From contig JAFSBS010000420.1 in NCBI GenBank assembly GCA_017437165.1, positions 1 to 6,004 of the forward strand: 6,004 bases of DNA, in the 5' to 3' direction. The first letter of the stretch is position 1. Every line of letters begins with the position of its first letter. This DNA is from Clostridia bacterium. Lineage in GTDB: Bacteria > Bacillota > Clostridia > Oscillospirales > Acutalibacteraceae. The notes under the pieces were generated by a model. That model searched no databases, was not told the DNA's origin, and was given only the letters and a program-made list of their open reading frames with translations. Positions 1-6,004 of the stretch are shown here, piece by piece. The position numbers and the translations under genes were made by a program.

Positions 1-111
1 AACAGTTTTATTTGTAGCATTATCAGGACTAATAGTAGCAGTTAAAGTATCGCTGTCACCAACTTTTAAATTTAATGATGATTTAGAAATACTAACACCG
101 CTTACATTAAC
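1..111 (-). other. Start of a Big2 (bacterial Ig-like group 2) domain, cut by the window edge
   Basis: Residues 494-530 read VNVSGVSISKSSLNLKVGD, then DTLTATISPDNATNKTV. This is the standard opening of a Big2 domain: V-GV-I, a short S/L/K strand, the VGD turn, TLTATI-P-NATNK, with a conserved W expected next outside the window. A linker rich in Pro and Lys (475-493) separates it from the InlB repeat. InlB repeats followed by Big2 domains are a common arrangement in clostridial surface proteins, which argues that everything left of about position 507 comes from such a gene. Confidence 0.88.
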
Positions 112-1590
112 AGTTGGCTTTGGAGCAGGTGTTACTGGTTTATTATTTTCTGGTTTTTTTACTTCTTTCCAAGTAGCTATTAAAGTAATATCAGATGTAA
201 TTTCGTTAGTAAAATCAAAATCAACACCATTTAATTGCCAACTAACAAATTCGTATCCATCTTTTGTAGGATTAGCAGGTTTATCAAGTAACATTCCTTC
301 TTTGACTACTATTGAAGTTAACGTATTACCACCTTTAGTATCAAATCTTACGATAAAATTTTGTTCATCTTTATCTGTTTCAGAATGCTCAATCCATTTA
401 GCTGTTAAAGTTATATCTTCAGTAATTTTTGTATCAAAATCAAATATTACATCATCATAATACCAAGCATCAAAAATGTAGCCTTCTTTTGTAGGATTAG
501 TTGGTTTTTTTGCAGTTTTGTTTTTTATAATCAATGTGGCAGCAACCACTGTTAAAAGAAGTCCGTAAACACCGTCACCAAATATAATACCGAAGAAAAT
601 AAGAATAAATCCTAAAAACCAACCTGAAATGTCGTATTCAAAATACCCCGGCACGGTACCCAAAAAGTCTGTCAACGGGTAAATAAGACTTACAAACTTA
701 TTATTTTTAAGTTTTGTTGGCACATTATCTTCTTCAGTAGGGTCACTAACTAAAAGTCCCCACGAATTTTCTTTAGCGGTTTCTTTAATTTTCGGAAGAT
801 TTTCTTCTTCAACATATCCTGTAAAATATGCAATAGAAACATTTCCGTCAGCAGATACGCTTTCGTCTGCCATACCAGTATTGTAAACTTCAAATTCAAT
901 TTCTTTTTCACAAGTTTTAATAGCGTTCTTCATACTTTTCGCAAAACTTGCATAAGAAGAAATTTTTTCATCAATTTCTGCAATACGGCTAGTTTTTTCT
1001 TCAATTTTTGAAGTTATCTCCTGATTTGAAATCTTCGGTAATTCAAATTTGTAATTCTTAAGTGAGTCAATAACTTCGTCTTCACCTTCAATTCCTGATT
1101 TTACTAAAAGGAATTTAACTGAATTCTTAGTTTTTTCCATACTCACTGTTTTTACTGATTCACCTAAATTTTCATATTCGGATGGTGGCATTTCATAAAA
1201 AGAAACTTCAACACCTTTTTCACTTAAATCAGCAATAACTTCGGGGTCAATTCCACCCCATTTTTTAATTCGCTCAAGTTCAGAACTTAATGTTACTTTT
1301 TCGTTAAGACAAGTTTTCTTTTCTTCTGTAAGTGAATAAATTTCTTTTGAAATTGTGAGAACTTCATCCTTAGATGCATCTTTCATTTCAATATTTTTAT
1401 TTTTCTTTTCACTTACACTGAAAATAGCACTTTCGAGTAAAGTAATCTGTTCTTTTAATTCTTCTAATTTTTTCCCAGAACCTTCTGTTATTTCAATATG
1501 AAGAATTCCTAATTTACGAAGTTTTTTGAGCGTATCTTTTTTCTTGTCTCCCATAATCATAAAGGAGACTTTTTTCATAGGCACTATCAT
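1..1590 (-). CDS. atpI: V-type ATP synthase subunit I (N-terminal half) joined in frame to InlB B-repeats and a Big2 domain; runs off the left edge
   Basis: The frame is open for 530 codons with no stop before the window edge. Residues 1-355 are subunit I, the stator/ion-channel component that links the peripheral stalk to the membrane ring. The start MIVPMKKVSF is family-like, coiled-coil stretches lie near 40-110 and 190-235, GYVEE (258-262) stands for the usual GWVP-type motif, and PTKLKNN (291-297) precedes the first membrane hairpin near 323-355 containing FGDGVYG (337-343). Subunit I usually has about 600-650 residues with several further helices; none follow. Instead come half an InlB B-repeat (362-399), a full repeat (412-474), a Pro/Lys linker (475-493) and the start of a Big2 domain (494-530). 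The ATG overlaps the subunit D stop as ATGA, indicating translational coupling. As drawn, the protein cannot form the ion path. Assembly chimera, disrupted gene and true fusion are all possible; the subunit I identity of the head is firm. Confidence 0.85.
   Translation of the reverse strand, partial: MIVPMKKVSFMIMGDKKKDTLKKLRKLGILHIEITEGSGKKLEELKEQITLLESAIFSVSEKKNKNIEMKDASKDEVLTISKEIYSLTEEKKTCLNEKVTLSSELERIKKWGGIDPEVIADLSEKGVEVSFYEMPPSEYENLGESVKTVSMEKTKNSVKFLLVKSGIEGEDEVIDSLKNYKFELPKISNQEITSKIEEKTSRIAEIDEKISSYASFAKSMKNAIKTCEKEIEFEVYNTGMADESVSADGNVSIAYFTGYVEEENLPKIKETAKENSWGLLVSDPTEEDNVPTKLKNNKFVSLIYPLTDFLGTVPGYFEYDISGWFLGFILIFFGIIFGDGVYGLLLTVVAATLIIKNKTAKKPTNPTKEGYIFDAWYYDDVIFDFDTKITEDITLTAKWIEHSETDKDEQNFIVRFDTKGGNTLTSIVVKEGMLLDKPANPTKDGYEFVSWQLNGVDFDFTNEITSDITLIATWKEVKKPENNKPVTPAPKPTVNVSGVSISKSSLNLKVGDSDTLTATISPDNATNKTV
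169..357 (-). repeat. Complete InlB B-repeat
   Basis: Residues 412-474 form one full Listeria-Bacteroides repeat. It opens FIVRFDTKGGN, continues VVKEGMLLDKPANPTKDGY, then F-SW, and closes with ITSDITLIATW. This is the typical order of a small beta-grasp-like module of about 65-75 residues that occurs in tandem in surface and adhesin-like proteins of Firmicutes and other bacteria. Its sequence is close to the partial copy upstream, so the two are tandem repeats of one parent protein. A role in binding or as a stalk is inference from the family only. Confidence 0.88.
394..507 (-). repeat. Partial InlB B-repeat (C-terminal half only)
   Basis: Residues 362-399 match the second half of the Listeria-Bacteroides (InlB B) repeat: P-NPTKEGY-F-AWY, then an acidic FDFDTKITEDITL stretch ending TAKW. 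The usual first half (V-F-D-GG, then V-EG--L) should come immediately upstream, but that position holds subunit I membrane sequence. At DNA level it shares the 16-base string CTAATCCTACAAAAGA with the next repeat (485-500 versus 260-275 on the given strand), 225 bases or 75 codons apart, as expected for tandem copies. Such repeats normally sit in secreted or cell-surface proteins. Confidence 0.8.
500..515 (-). other. Junction between subunit I sequence and surface-protein repeat sequence
   Basis: Subunit I similarity ends in the lysine-rich stretch IIKNKTAKK (residues 354-362), and InlB B-repeat similarity begins at KPTNPTKEGY. The join therefore falls at roughly 500-515, on a run of seven A on the coding strand (T505-T511 on the given strand). 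It lies inside what should be a complete repeat, because the first half of that repeat is absent. The exact breakpoint cannot be fixed without an intact subunit I relative or the sequencing reads. Confidence 0.7.
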
Positions 1591-2219
1591 AACGCTTGAA
1601 CCTCCATTTCTGAAGATACTTCGTCACGGGCTGCAATTTTGCGTTTTGAAATTTTAGAACGCACAACCGCACTTACCTGCTGGTCTGCCATATAAATAGA
1701 TATTTTTTTAATGTTCTCTTCTGTTTCGGGAATTTTAACCTTTTCAAACAAGTTAACTCTTTGTGAAGTAGAAAGAAGTTCTTTTTCTAAAAGTCTTACT
1801 TGTTCATCTAACACTTCCGCCTCTAAATCAAGCGACATTGCTTTTTCCATATGGTTTGCGGCAATATCTACCCAAAGCGGTGTTTCATATAAATCATAGT
1901 CGCCTCTCCCAAAATCCGCACCTTCAAAAGTAGGGATTGTAACACCTGCAATGTTTCCAACACCTTTACGGATGTTACTAACGGTAATTATTCCATCAGG
2001 AAAAGCACTTTCTTCACTAAAAACAGCAATCCACGAAGAAAAACCTTTTTCTAAATTTTCTCTTTCTTGTCTTACTGCAATTGCTTTTGCTTCAATAGTT
2101 CTTATTTCTGATTGAAGCTGTTGCTTTTTAAGTGTCAGTGTAGGCAAATATCTCCGGTACATTTTAAGAGCATCTTTTTGTACCTTTAACTCGTTTTTGG
2201 TTAATTTGATTTTTGCCAA
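1587..2219 (-). CDS. atpD: V-type ATP synthase subunit D (central stalk)
   Basis: A 210-residue protein of normal family length. Subunit D is the rotor shaft inside the A3B3 hexamer and carries torque to the membrane ring. It shows the expected long N-terminal helix opening IKLTKNELKVQKDALKMYRR and YLPTLTLKKQQLQ (24-36). A shorter central globular part spans about 70-118 and includes ETPLWVD, followed by a long C-terminal helix with the conserved RVNLFEKVKIPE (154-165). The start codon is TTG at 2219, preceded by AAGGAGG with 8 bases of spacing. The first in-frame ATG is at residue 20 and would remove part of the N-terminal helix, so TTG is chosen with good confidence. The gene follows subunit B after 41 bases, and its stop overlaps the subunit I start (ATGA). 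The last residues (about 195-210) are poorly conserved, as is usual. Confidence 0.95.
   Translation of the reverse strand: MAKIKLTKNELKVQKDALKMYRRYLPTLTLKKQQLQSEIRTIEAKAIAVRQERENLEKGFSSWIAVFSEESAFPDGIITVSNIRKGVGNIAGVTIPTFEGADFGRGDYDLYETPLWVDIAANHMEKAMSLDLEAEVLDEQVRLLEKELLSTSQRVNLFEKVKIPETEENIKKISIYMADQQVSAVVRSKISKRKIAARDEVSSEMEVQAL
1601..1605 (-). promoter_or_regulatory. Ribosome binding site for subunit I
   Basis: GGAGG lies inside the 3' end of the subunit D gene, 10 bases before the ATG at 1590. The next in-frame ATG (1578, giving MKKVSF) is farther away. The ATG at 1590 also gives the family-like start MIVPMKKV, so it is preferred. Confidence 0.7.
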
Positions 2220-2260
2220 AACTCTGTCCTCCTTACTTTATTTGATAGAATTCTTTAACC
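2220..2260 (-). other. Intergenic gap between subunits B and D
   Basis: This 41-base AT-rich spacer is the only non-coding stretch of note in the window. Apart from the subunit D ribosome site it holds nothing I can support: no stable inverted repeat with a U-run and no convincing -35/-10 pair. Transcription most likely reads through it. Confidence 0.8.
2228..2234 (-). promoter_or_regulatory. Strong ribosome binding site that fixes the TTG start of subunit D
   Basis: AAGGAGG is a near-perfect anti-16S match, 8 bases before the TTG at 2219. It lies in the only real intergenic gap of the operon (2220-2260). That gap holds no clear hairpin, U-run or promoter, so independent initiation by ribosomes, not by RNA polymerase, is its visible function. 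Confidence 0.85.
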
Positions 2261-3562
2261 TTATTTTACAGGCCAGAATTCATCTGTAAGGTCTGACTTA
2301 ATTCCGGTTTCATCCTTTTCAAAACACTCTGCTAAAATCTGCCAACCTAAATCAAGTGAATCTTCAAGTGACAAGTTAACTGACAAATCCATAAGTTTAT
2401 TTTCGAAAAGTTCACCATATTTCAATAATTTTTCATCCCAACGGTTCATTGAGAAGCCCATATTTTTCTTCTCGATTGTTTCTTTGTAAGATGAATATAA
2501 TCTGATCATTGAATCCATAAGGATACGGTGGTCTTTACGGGTTTTACTGTTAACATTCTGCTTAAGACGTGAAAGTGAACCGAATGGCTCAATTCTTCCG
2601 CCCTTGAGATAATACTGACCCTCTGTAATATAACCTGTATTATCAGGAACAGGGTGAGTAACATCGTCACCGGGCATTGTAGTAACTGCAAGAACTGTAA
2701 CAGAACCTGAGTTTGCAAAGTCAACCGCTTTTTCGTAACGTGAAGCAAGTTGAGAATAAAGGTCACCTGGATAACCACGGTTAGACGGAACTTGCTCCTG
2801 TGTAATCGCAATTTCTTTCATTGAGTCTGCGAAGTTTGTCATATCTGTAAGAAGCACTAATACATCCTTGTCCTGTAAAGCAAATTGTTCTGCAACTGCA
2901 AGTGACATATCAGGAATCATCATACATTCAACAGTAGGGTCAGAAGCAGTATGAATAAACATAACTGTCTTACTTAAAGCGCCACCATTTGAAAGTTCTT
3001 CTTTAAAGTAAAGGAAATCATCGTATTTAAGACCCATACCACCAAGCACAATAACATCTGCTTCTGCCTGTAAAGCAATTCGAGCAAGAAGTTGGTTATA
3101 AGGCTCACCGGAAATTGAGAAAATAGGAAGTTTCTGTGAAACAACCAATGTGTTAAACATATCTATCATAGGGATATTGGTTCTCATCATTCTGTTAGCG
3201 AGAATACGCTTTGTAGGGTTAACAGACGGGCCACCAATTGGTTTCATATTTTCTGTAAGAGCAGGGCCTTTATCTCTTGGCTCACCTGAACCGTTAAAAA
3301 TACGACCTAATAAATCTTCGCTGAATGATACACGCATTTCCTGACCTAAAAAGCGAACTTCGTCACCTGTAGAAACACCCTGACCACCTGCGAACACCTG
3401 TAAAGAAACTGTATCACCGTCAATTTTATTAACCTGAGCGAGTGACTTACCAAACTGTGTATTTATCTGTGCTAATTCATTATAGCGCACGCCTTCAGCT
3501 TTTACAGTGATAACGTTACCTGTAATTGATTCAATTCTGTTATATATTTTTCCCATTATCAC
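2261..3562 (-). CDS. atpB: V-type ATP synthase subunit B (non-catalytic hexamer subunit)
   Basis: A 433-residue protein, normal for the family. Subunit B alternates with subunit A in the hexamer and contributes residues to the catalytic sites without hydrolysing ATP itself. A beta-barrel covers about residues 4-75, then [14 protein letters not shown] (127-140), the P-loop position [11 protein letters not shown] (149-159) with no GKT/GKS as expected for [20 protein letters not shown] (233-251), [19 protein letters not shown] (261-279), the [13 protein letters not shown] region (304-316), and SLSRLK (329-334) with the arginine R332 that reaches into the catalytic site in relatives. It ends EFWPVK. 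The longest frame starts at GTG 3562 and overlaps the subunit A stop as GTGA. An in-frame ATG at 3556 gives [13 protein letters not shown], also family-like; AGGAG at 3568-3572 lies 5 bases from the GTG and 11 from the ATG. The choice is open and changes only two residues. Confidence 0.97.
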   Translation of the reverse strand: MIMGKIYNRIESITGNVITVKAEGVRYNELAQINTQFGKSLAQVNKIDGDTVSLQVFAGGQGVSTGDEVRFLGQEMRVSFSEDLLGRIFNGSGEPRDKGPALTENMKPIGGPSVNPTKRILANRMMRTNIPMIDMFNTLVVSQKLPIFSISGEPYNQLLARIALQAEADVIVLGGMGLKYDDFLYFKEELSNGGALSKTVMFIHTASDPTVECMMIPDMSLAVAEQFALQDKDVLVLLTDMTNFADSMKEIAITQEQVPSNRGYPGDLYSQLASRYEKAVDFANSGSVTVLAVTTMPGDDVTHPVPDNTGYITEGQYYLKGGRIEPFGSLSRLKQNVNSKTRKDHRILMDSMIRLYSSYKETIEKKNMGFSMNRWDEKLLKYGELFENKLMDLSVNLSLEDSLDLGWQILAECFEKDETGIKSDLTDEFWPVK

Positions 3563-5331
3563 TCACTCTCCTTTAAAAGAAGTTCTGCTTCCGAGCTTAT
3601 AGCACCTTTACCTTCGTTATACATTTCATCAATTTCTTTTTCTGCATTTTTAAACGCTTCACTTTCGAACTCTGTATAATTCCAGTTAATGAATTTCTGA
3701 CGCATACGGTTAAAGAAACTACGTGCATCATCTTTATTATCAAGAACATATTCACTACCAAGAACACGAATAAGTTTATCTGTAACATAGCATTGACGTT
3801 CTCTTGTGCAGTTTGCTTCAATCAAATCAAATGAGTTCTGTTGAAGATAAACTGCGTCAAGCATTTCTGCTTTTAAATAAACCTGATAGTCAGAAAGTGA
3901 AGTACCTTCTTCACCTACAACCTTCATCATAGAGCCGATTTCGTCACCATTAAGAAGAATATTTTTACAGTATGCTGATTTTTTAGAATCAGTAACTGTC
4001 TTATATTTAGACCACGAAATAAGTGGGTCAATTGCGGGGTACTTTCTGGCATCTGAACGTTCACGTGAAAGACCATGGAATGCACCAACAACTTTAAGAG
4101 TTGCCTGTGTAACCGGTTCTTCAAAGTTACCACCCGCAGGCGACACGGTACCGCCAATTGTAACAGAACCTGTACTACCATCAGGTAAACGAACATAACC
4201 TGCTCTTTCATAGAATGCTGCAATATATGATTCAAGATAAGCAGGGAACGCTTCTTCACCGGGAATTTCTTCAAGACGACCTGACATTTCTCTTAAAGCC
4301 TGTGCCCAACGAGAAGTTGAGTCTGCGAGAAGAAGAACATGAAGACCCATTTGTCTGTAATATTCTGCAAGTGTTACTGAAGTATAAACTGATGCTTCAC
4401 GCGATGCAACCGGCATTGATGAAGTATTACAGATAATAATTGTTCTTTCCATAAGTGAACGACCTGTTTTAGGGTCAGTTAATTCTGGGAACTCTGTAAG
4501 AGTTTCAACAACTTCACCTGCACGTTCACCACAAGCAGCAATAATAACTATATCAACATCGGCATATTTTGATGTTGTGTGTTGTAAAACTGTTTTACCT
4601 GCACCGAAAGGACCGGGTGTACAGTATGTTCCACCCTTTGCAACAGGGAAGAATGAGTCTATAAGACGCACCTTTGTTTCCATTGTTTCCTGTGGTGCTA
4701 ATCTTTCGCTGTAACATTTAACTGCACGTTTTACAGGCCATCTGAATGCCATTGAAATCTGAATTTCTTTGCCACGTTCATCTGTTACTACTGCAATTGT
4801 TTCATTTACTGTATATTCGCCTTTTTCATTGATTGATTTTACTGTGTAAGTACCAAGCAAGTTAAAAGGAATAAATATTTTGTGAGTAAACGGTCCTTCG
4901 GGAACGGTACCTATATATTCACCGGCTTTTAAAGTATCTCCGGGCTTTGCAGTTGGTGTGAATTCCCATTTCTTTTCGGCATTTAAGCCATCGGCATAAA
5001 TACCTCTCTCTAAAAACCAACCTGCTTGCTCGGCTAAAACAGGCAACGGATTCTGAAGTCCGTCATAAACCTGACCTAAAAGACCGGGACCTAACTGAGC
5101 AGATAACATTTCTCCGGTGAATTCAACATCGTCACCGCATTTAATACCGCCTGTCATTTCATAAACCTGAATCTGTGCGATATCCCCTTTTATACGGATA
5201 ACCTCACTTTTGAGTTTAACATCATCTACTTTAACATAACAAATTTCGTTCATGGAAACATCGCCTGTAAACCTTACTGAGACGAGGTTACCATTAACGC
5301 TTACAACCTTACCTATATTTTCGGTCATCAT
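3559..5331 (-). CDS. atpA: V-type ATP synthase subunit A (catalytic)
   Basis: A 590-residue protein, the catalytic ATPase subunit of the cytoplasmic A3B3 head. An N-terminal beta-barrel (about 4-70) is followed by the non-homologous insert typical of V-type A subunits (about 115-195). The nucleotide-binding domain has the P-loop GPFGAGKT (240-247; K246, T247), the catalytic glutamate in CGER (E269), Walker B strand [12 protein letters not shown] (331-342), then [15 protein letters not shown] (351-365) and [16 protein letters not shown] (396-411). A helical C-terminal domain follows from about 450. No key residue is missing, so it should be active. [11 protein letters not shown] and the neighbouring segments resemble the chlamydial and spirochaetal branch. 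The first ATG (5331) overlaps the upstream stop as ATGA and lies 4 bases from GGAGG. The second ATG (5328) has a better spacing of 7 bases, so the true start may be one codon later. Confidence 0.98.
   Translation of the reverse strand: MMTENIGKVVSVNGNLVSVRFTGDVSMNEICYVKVDDVKLKSEVIRIKGDIAQIQVYEMTGGIKCGDDVEFTGEMLSAQLGPGLLGQVYDGLQNPLPVLAEQAGWFLERGIYADGLNAEKKWEFTPTAKPGDTLKAGEYIGTVPEGPFTHKIFIPFNLLGTYTVKSINEKGEYTVNETIAVVTDERGKEIQISMAFRWPVKRAVKCYSERLAPQETMETKVRLIDSFFPVAKGGTYCTPGPFGAGKTVLQHTTSKYADVDIVIIAACGERAGEVVETLTEFPELTDPKTGRSLMERTIIICNTSSMPVASREASVYTSVTLAEYYRQMGLHVLLLADSTSRWAQALREMSGRLEEIPGEEAFPAYLESYIAAFYERAGYVRLPDGSTGSVTIGGTVSPAGGNFEEPVTQATLKVVGAFHGLSRERSDARKYPAIDPLISWSKYKTVTDSKKSAYCKNILLNGDEIGSMMKVVGEEGTSLSDYQVYLKAEMLDAVYLQQNSFDLIEANCTRERQCYVTDKLIRVLGSEYVLDNKDDARSFFNRMRQKFINWNYTEFESEAFKNAEKEIDEMYNEGKGAISSEAELLLKESE
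3567..3574 (-). promoter_or_regulatory. Ribosome binding site for subunit B
   Basis: AAAGGAGA lies within the last codons of subunit A. It is 4 bases from the GTG at 3562 and 10 from the ATG at 3556, so spacing alone does not settle the start. Its place in the upstream coding end fits coupled translation of A and B. Confidence 0.7.
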
Positions 5332-5882
5332 ATAACCTCCAATCTTTCTCCATTTATAATGGAGCTGTAAATATTCTTATATGCAGTTTCTCCACTTTCC
5401 TGGTCAAACTGTTTGATGCGCGAAATCAACTTTAATTTAAGCCCGTAATAGAAAACAAAATCTTCTGAAAAGGAGTCCATTGGTCTTAAACTTTCTAAAA
5501 ATTCCAGCCTGTATTTATTAAGGAATTTTTCTGCTTCCATCGGGTTTTCAATTTCTATCGCTTCACGCACTGCCTGTTGAAGCAAAGGAGAAACCGAGTT
5601 TTCATTCATCTCAAACTGTTTTTTCATTTTATCTGCACGGACTTTTGCAAGAGTAAGACGCAATTTGCGTTCACCATCATTCCACGCTTCCACTAAAGAA
5701 GACTCTGATTTTTCATAATCCCTTGGTGGCATAAGTGTAAGTTTTCTAAGTTGCTCCTGTGATTTTTTACTTAAAAAGCGCTCACAAAGTTCATTAAAAC
5801 GCTCCTCAGTAATAGGCATAGGAACATTTTCTGAAAGTCCATCTAAAGAAGGCAGTTGAGATATTAAATAATACTCAGCCAT
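5328..5882 (-). CDS. DUF2764-like protein of the V-ATPase operon
   Basis: A 184-residue soluble protein with no signal peptide or membrane segment. The start MAEYYLISQLPSL fits the YY-L---LP opening of the DUF2764 family, which lies between subunits E and A in compact V-ATPase operons such as those of Chlamydia and spirochaetes. Further family-like features are a charged helix EAWNDGERKLRLTLAKVRA (65-83), a NPMEAEKFLNKYR segment (113-125) and a C-terminal YYGLKLKLISRIKQFD helix (145-160). Its biochemical role is not established. Given its position and the absence of a subunit C gene here, a role as a linker between rotor and ring, or in assembly, is a reasonable inference. It begins 2 bases after the subunit E stop with a weak GAGG (5893-5896), and ends overlapping subunit A. 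Family assignment is from recalled sequence patterns, not a search. Confidence 0.8.
   Translation of the reverse strand: MAEYYLISQLPSLDGLSENVPMPITEERFNELCERFLSKKSQEQLRKLTLMPPRDYEKSESSLVEAWNDGERKLRLTLAKVRADKMKKQFEMNENSVSPLLQQAVREAIEIENPMEAEKFLNKYRLEFLESLRPMDSFSEDFVFYYGLKLKLISRIKQFDQESGETAYKNIYSSIINGERLEVI
5336..5340 (-). promoter_or_regulatory. Ribosome binding site for subunit A
   Basis: GGAGG lies in the last codons of the DUF2764-like gene. Its spacing is 4 bases to the ATG at 5331 and 7 to the ATG at 5328; the second is closer to the usual optimum. Confidence 0.75.
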
Positions 5883-5884
5883 AA

Positions 5885-6004
5885 TTATTCAGCCTCTCTT
5901 AAAAGTGCAGCAATTTTAGGACTAAGATAGTCTGCCAACATTTCAGTAACTGCATCTTTTGAATAATCGTAATAAGCTCCGCCATCATTTACAGCAATAC
6001 GGAA
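5885..6004 (-). CDS. atpE: V-type ATP synthase subunit E, C-terminal end (gene continues beyond the right edge)
   Basis: The last 39 codons and TAA stop of a gene entering from the right. The fragment reads FRIAVNDGGAYYDYS, then a helix with EMLADYLSPKIAALLREAE. This matches the end of subunit E proteins, where a GGF-L-- strand and an acidic segment are followed by a closing amphipathic helix. Subunit E forms the peripheral stalk (with G-type partners in many systems) that holds the A3B3 head against rotation. The identification rests on this short fragment plus operon position directly before the DUF2764-like gene and subunit A. Start, promoter and upstream neighbours are outside the window. 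Confidence 0.75.
   Translation of the reverse strand, partial: FRIAVNDGGAYYDYSKDAVTEMLADYLSPKIAALLREAE

Noticed and set aside
149..159. Lack of a Walker A lysine in subunit B (residues 149-159 of the protein)
   Set aside because: I considered it as a loss of function, but a degenerate P-loop is normal for non-catalytic V-type B subunits.
260..500. The 16-base direct repeat (260-275 and 485-500) as a mobile-element or attachment-site repeat
   Set aside because: It falls at the same codons of two tandem InlB repeats (PTK motif), so domain duplication explains it. No transposase or integrase is nearby.
1711..1899. Plus-strand open frame of 62 codons
   Set aside because: Antisense to subunit D, Ser-rich low-complexity product, no supporting evidence.
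2220..2260. Possible terminator or internal promoter between B and D
   Set aside because: No inverted repeat with a U-run and no convincing -35/-10 pair; only the ribosome binding site is supported.
2506..2811. Minus-strand open frame of about 100 codons
   Set aside because: It lies wholly inside subunit B in another frame, has no family-like sequence, and is rich in Leu/Val/Gln as expected from frame-shifted reading.
3597..4274. Two minus-strand open frames (3597-3821 and 3927-4274)
   Set aside because: Both lie inside the well-conserved subunit A gene in a shifted frame and show no domain.
3150..4436. Plus-strand open frames at 3150-3344 and 4215-4436
   Set aside because: Antisense to conserved parts of subunits B and A. 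The hydrophobic start of the first comes from the complement of the B gene and is not a credible membrane protein.

Overview
All recognisable genes lie on the minus strand, so the window is read from high to low coordinates. It is the middle of an operon for a V-type (A/V-type) rotary ATPase: the C-terminal end of subunit E (5885-6004), a DUF2764-like protein (5328-5882), catalytic subunit A (3559-5331), subunit B (2261-3562), central-stalk subunit D (1587-2219) and the N-terminal half of membrane subunit I (from 1590 leftwards). Genes overlap by a few bases or are separated by at most 41 bases, and most have GGAGG-type ribosome sites. No internal promoter or terminator is visible.

The order E-DUF2764-A-B-D-I is the compact layout known from Chlamydia and spirochaetes, and the proteins read like that branch ([11 protein letters not shown] in A, degenerate P-loop in B). 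The moderately low GC, the strong Shine-Dalgarno sites, and InlB B-repeats with a Big2 domain at the left edge suggest an uncultured anaerobic Firmicute of the Clostridia type. That assignment is inference. No genes for subunits C, F, G or K are in the window; K would normally follow I.

The striking region is 1-520. The reading frame that starts as subunit I at 1590 stays open to the left edge for 530 codons. After about residue 362, just past the first transmembrane hairpin, it stops resembling subunit I. It becomes half of an InlB B-repeat (Listeria-Bacteroides repeat), then a complete InlB B-repeat, a Pro/Lys linker and the start of a Big2 immunoglobulin-like domain, all typical of secreted surface proteins. 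The missing half of the first repeat, an A7 tract at the join, a shift in leucine codon use and a predicted cytoplasmic location for the added domains all suggest the join is secondary. It could be a metagenomic assembly chimera, a genomic rearrangement that broke subunit I, or, least likely, a real fusion protein.

Functionally, A and B form the catalytic hexamer, D the central rotor shaft, E the peripheral stalk, and I the stator and ion-channel component. The DUF2764 protein occupies the operon slot where other V-ATPases carry linking subunits. As written here, subunit I lacks the later membrane helices needed for ion transport.
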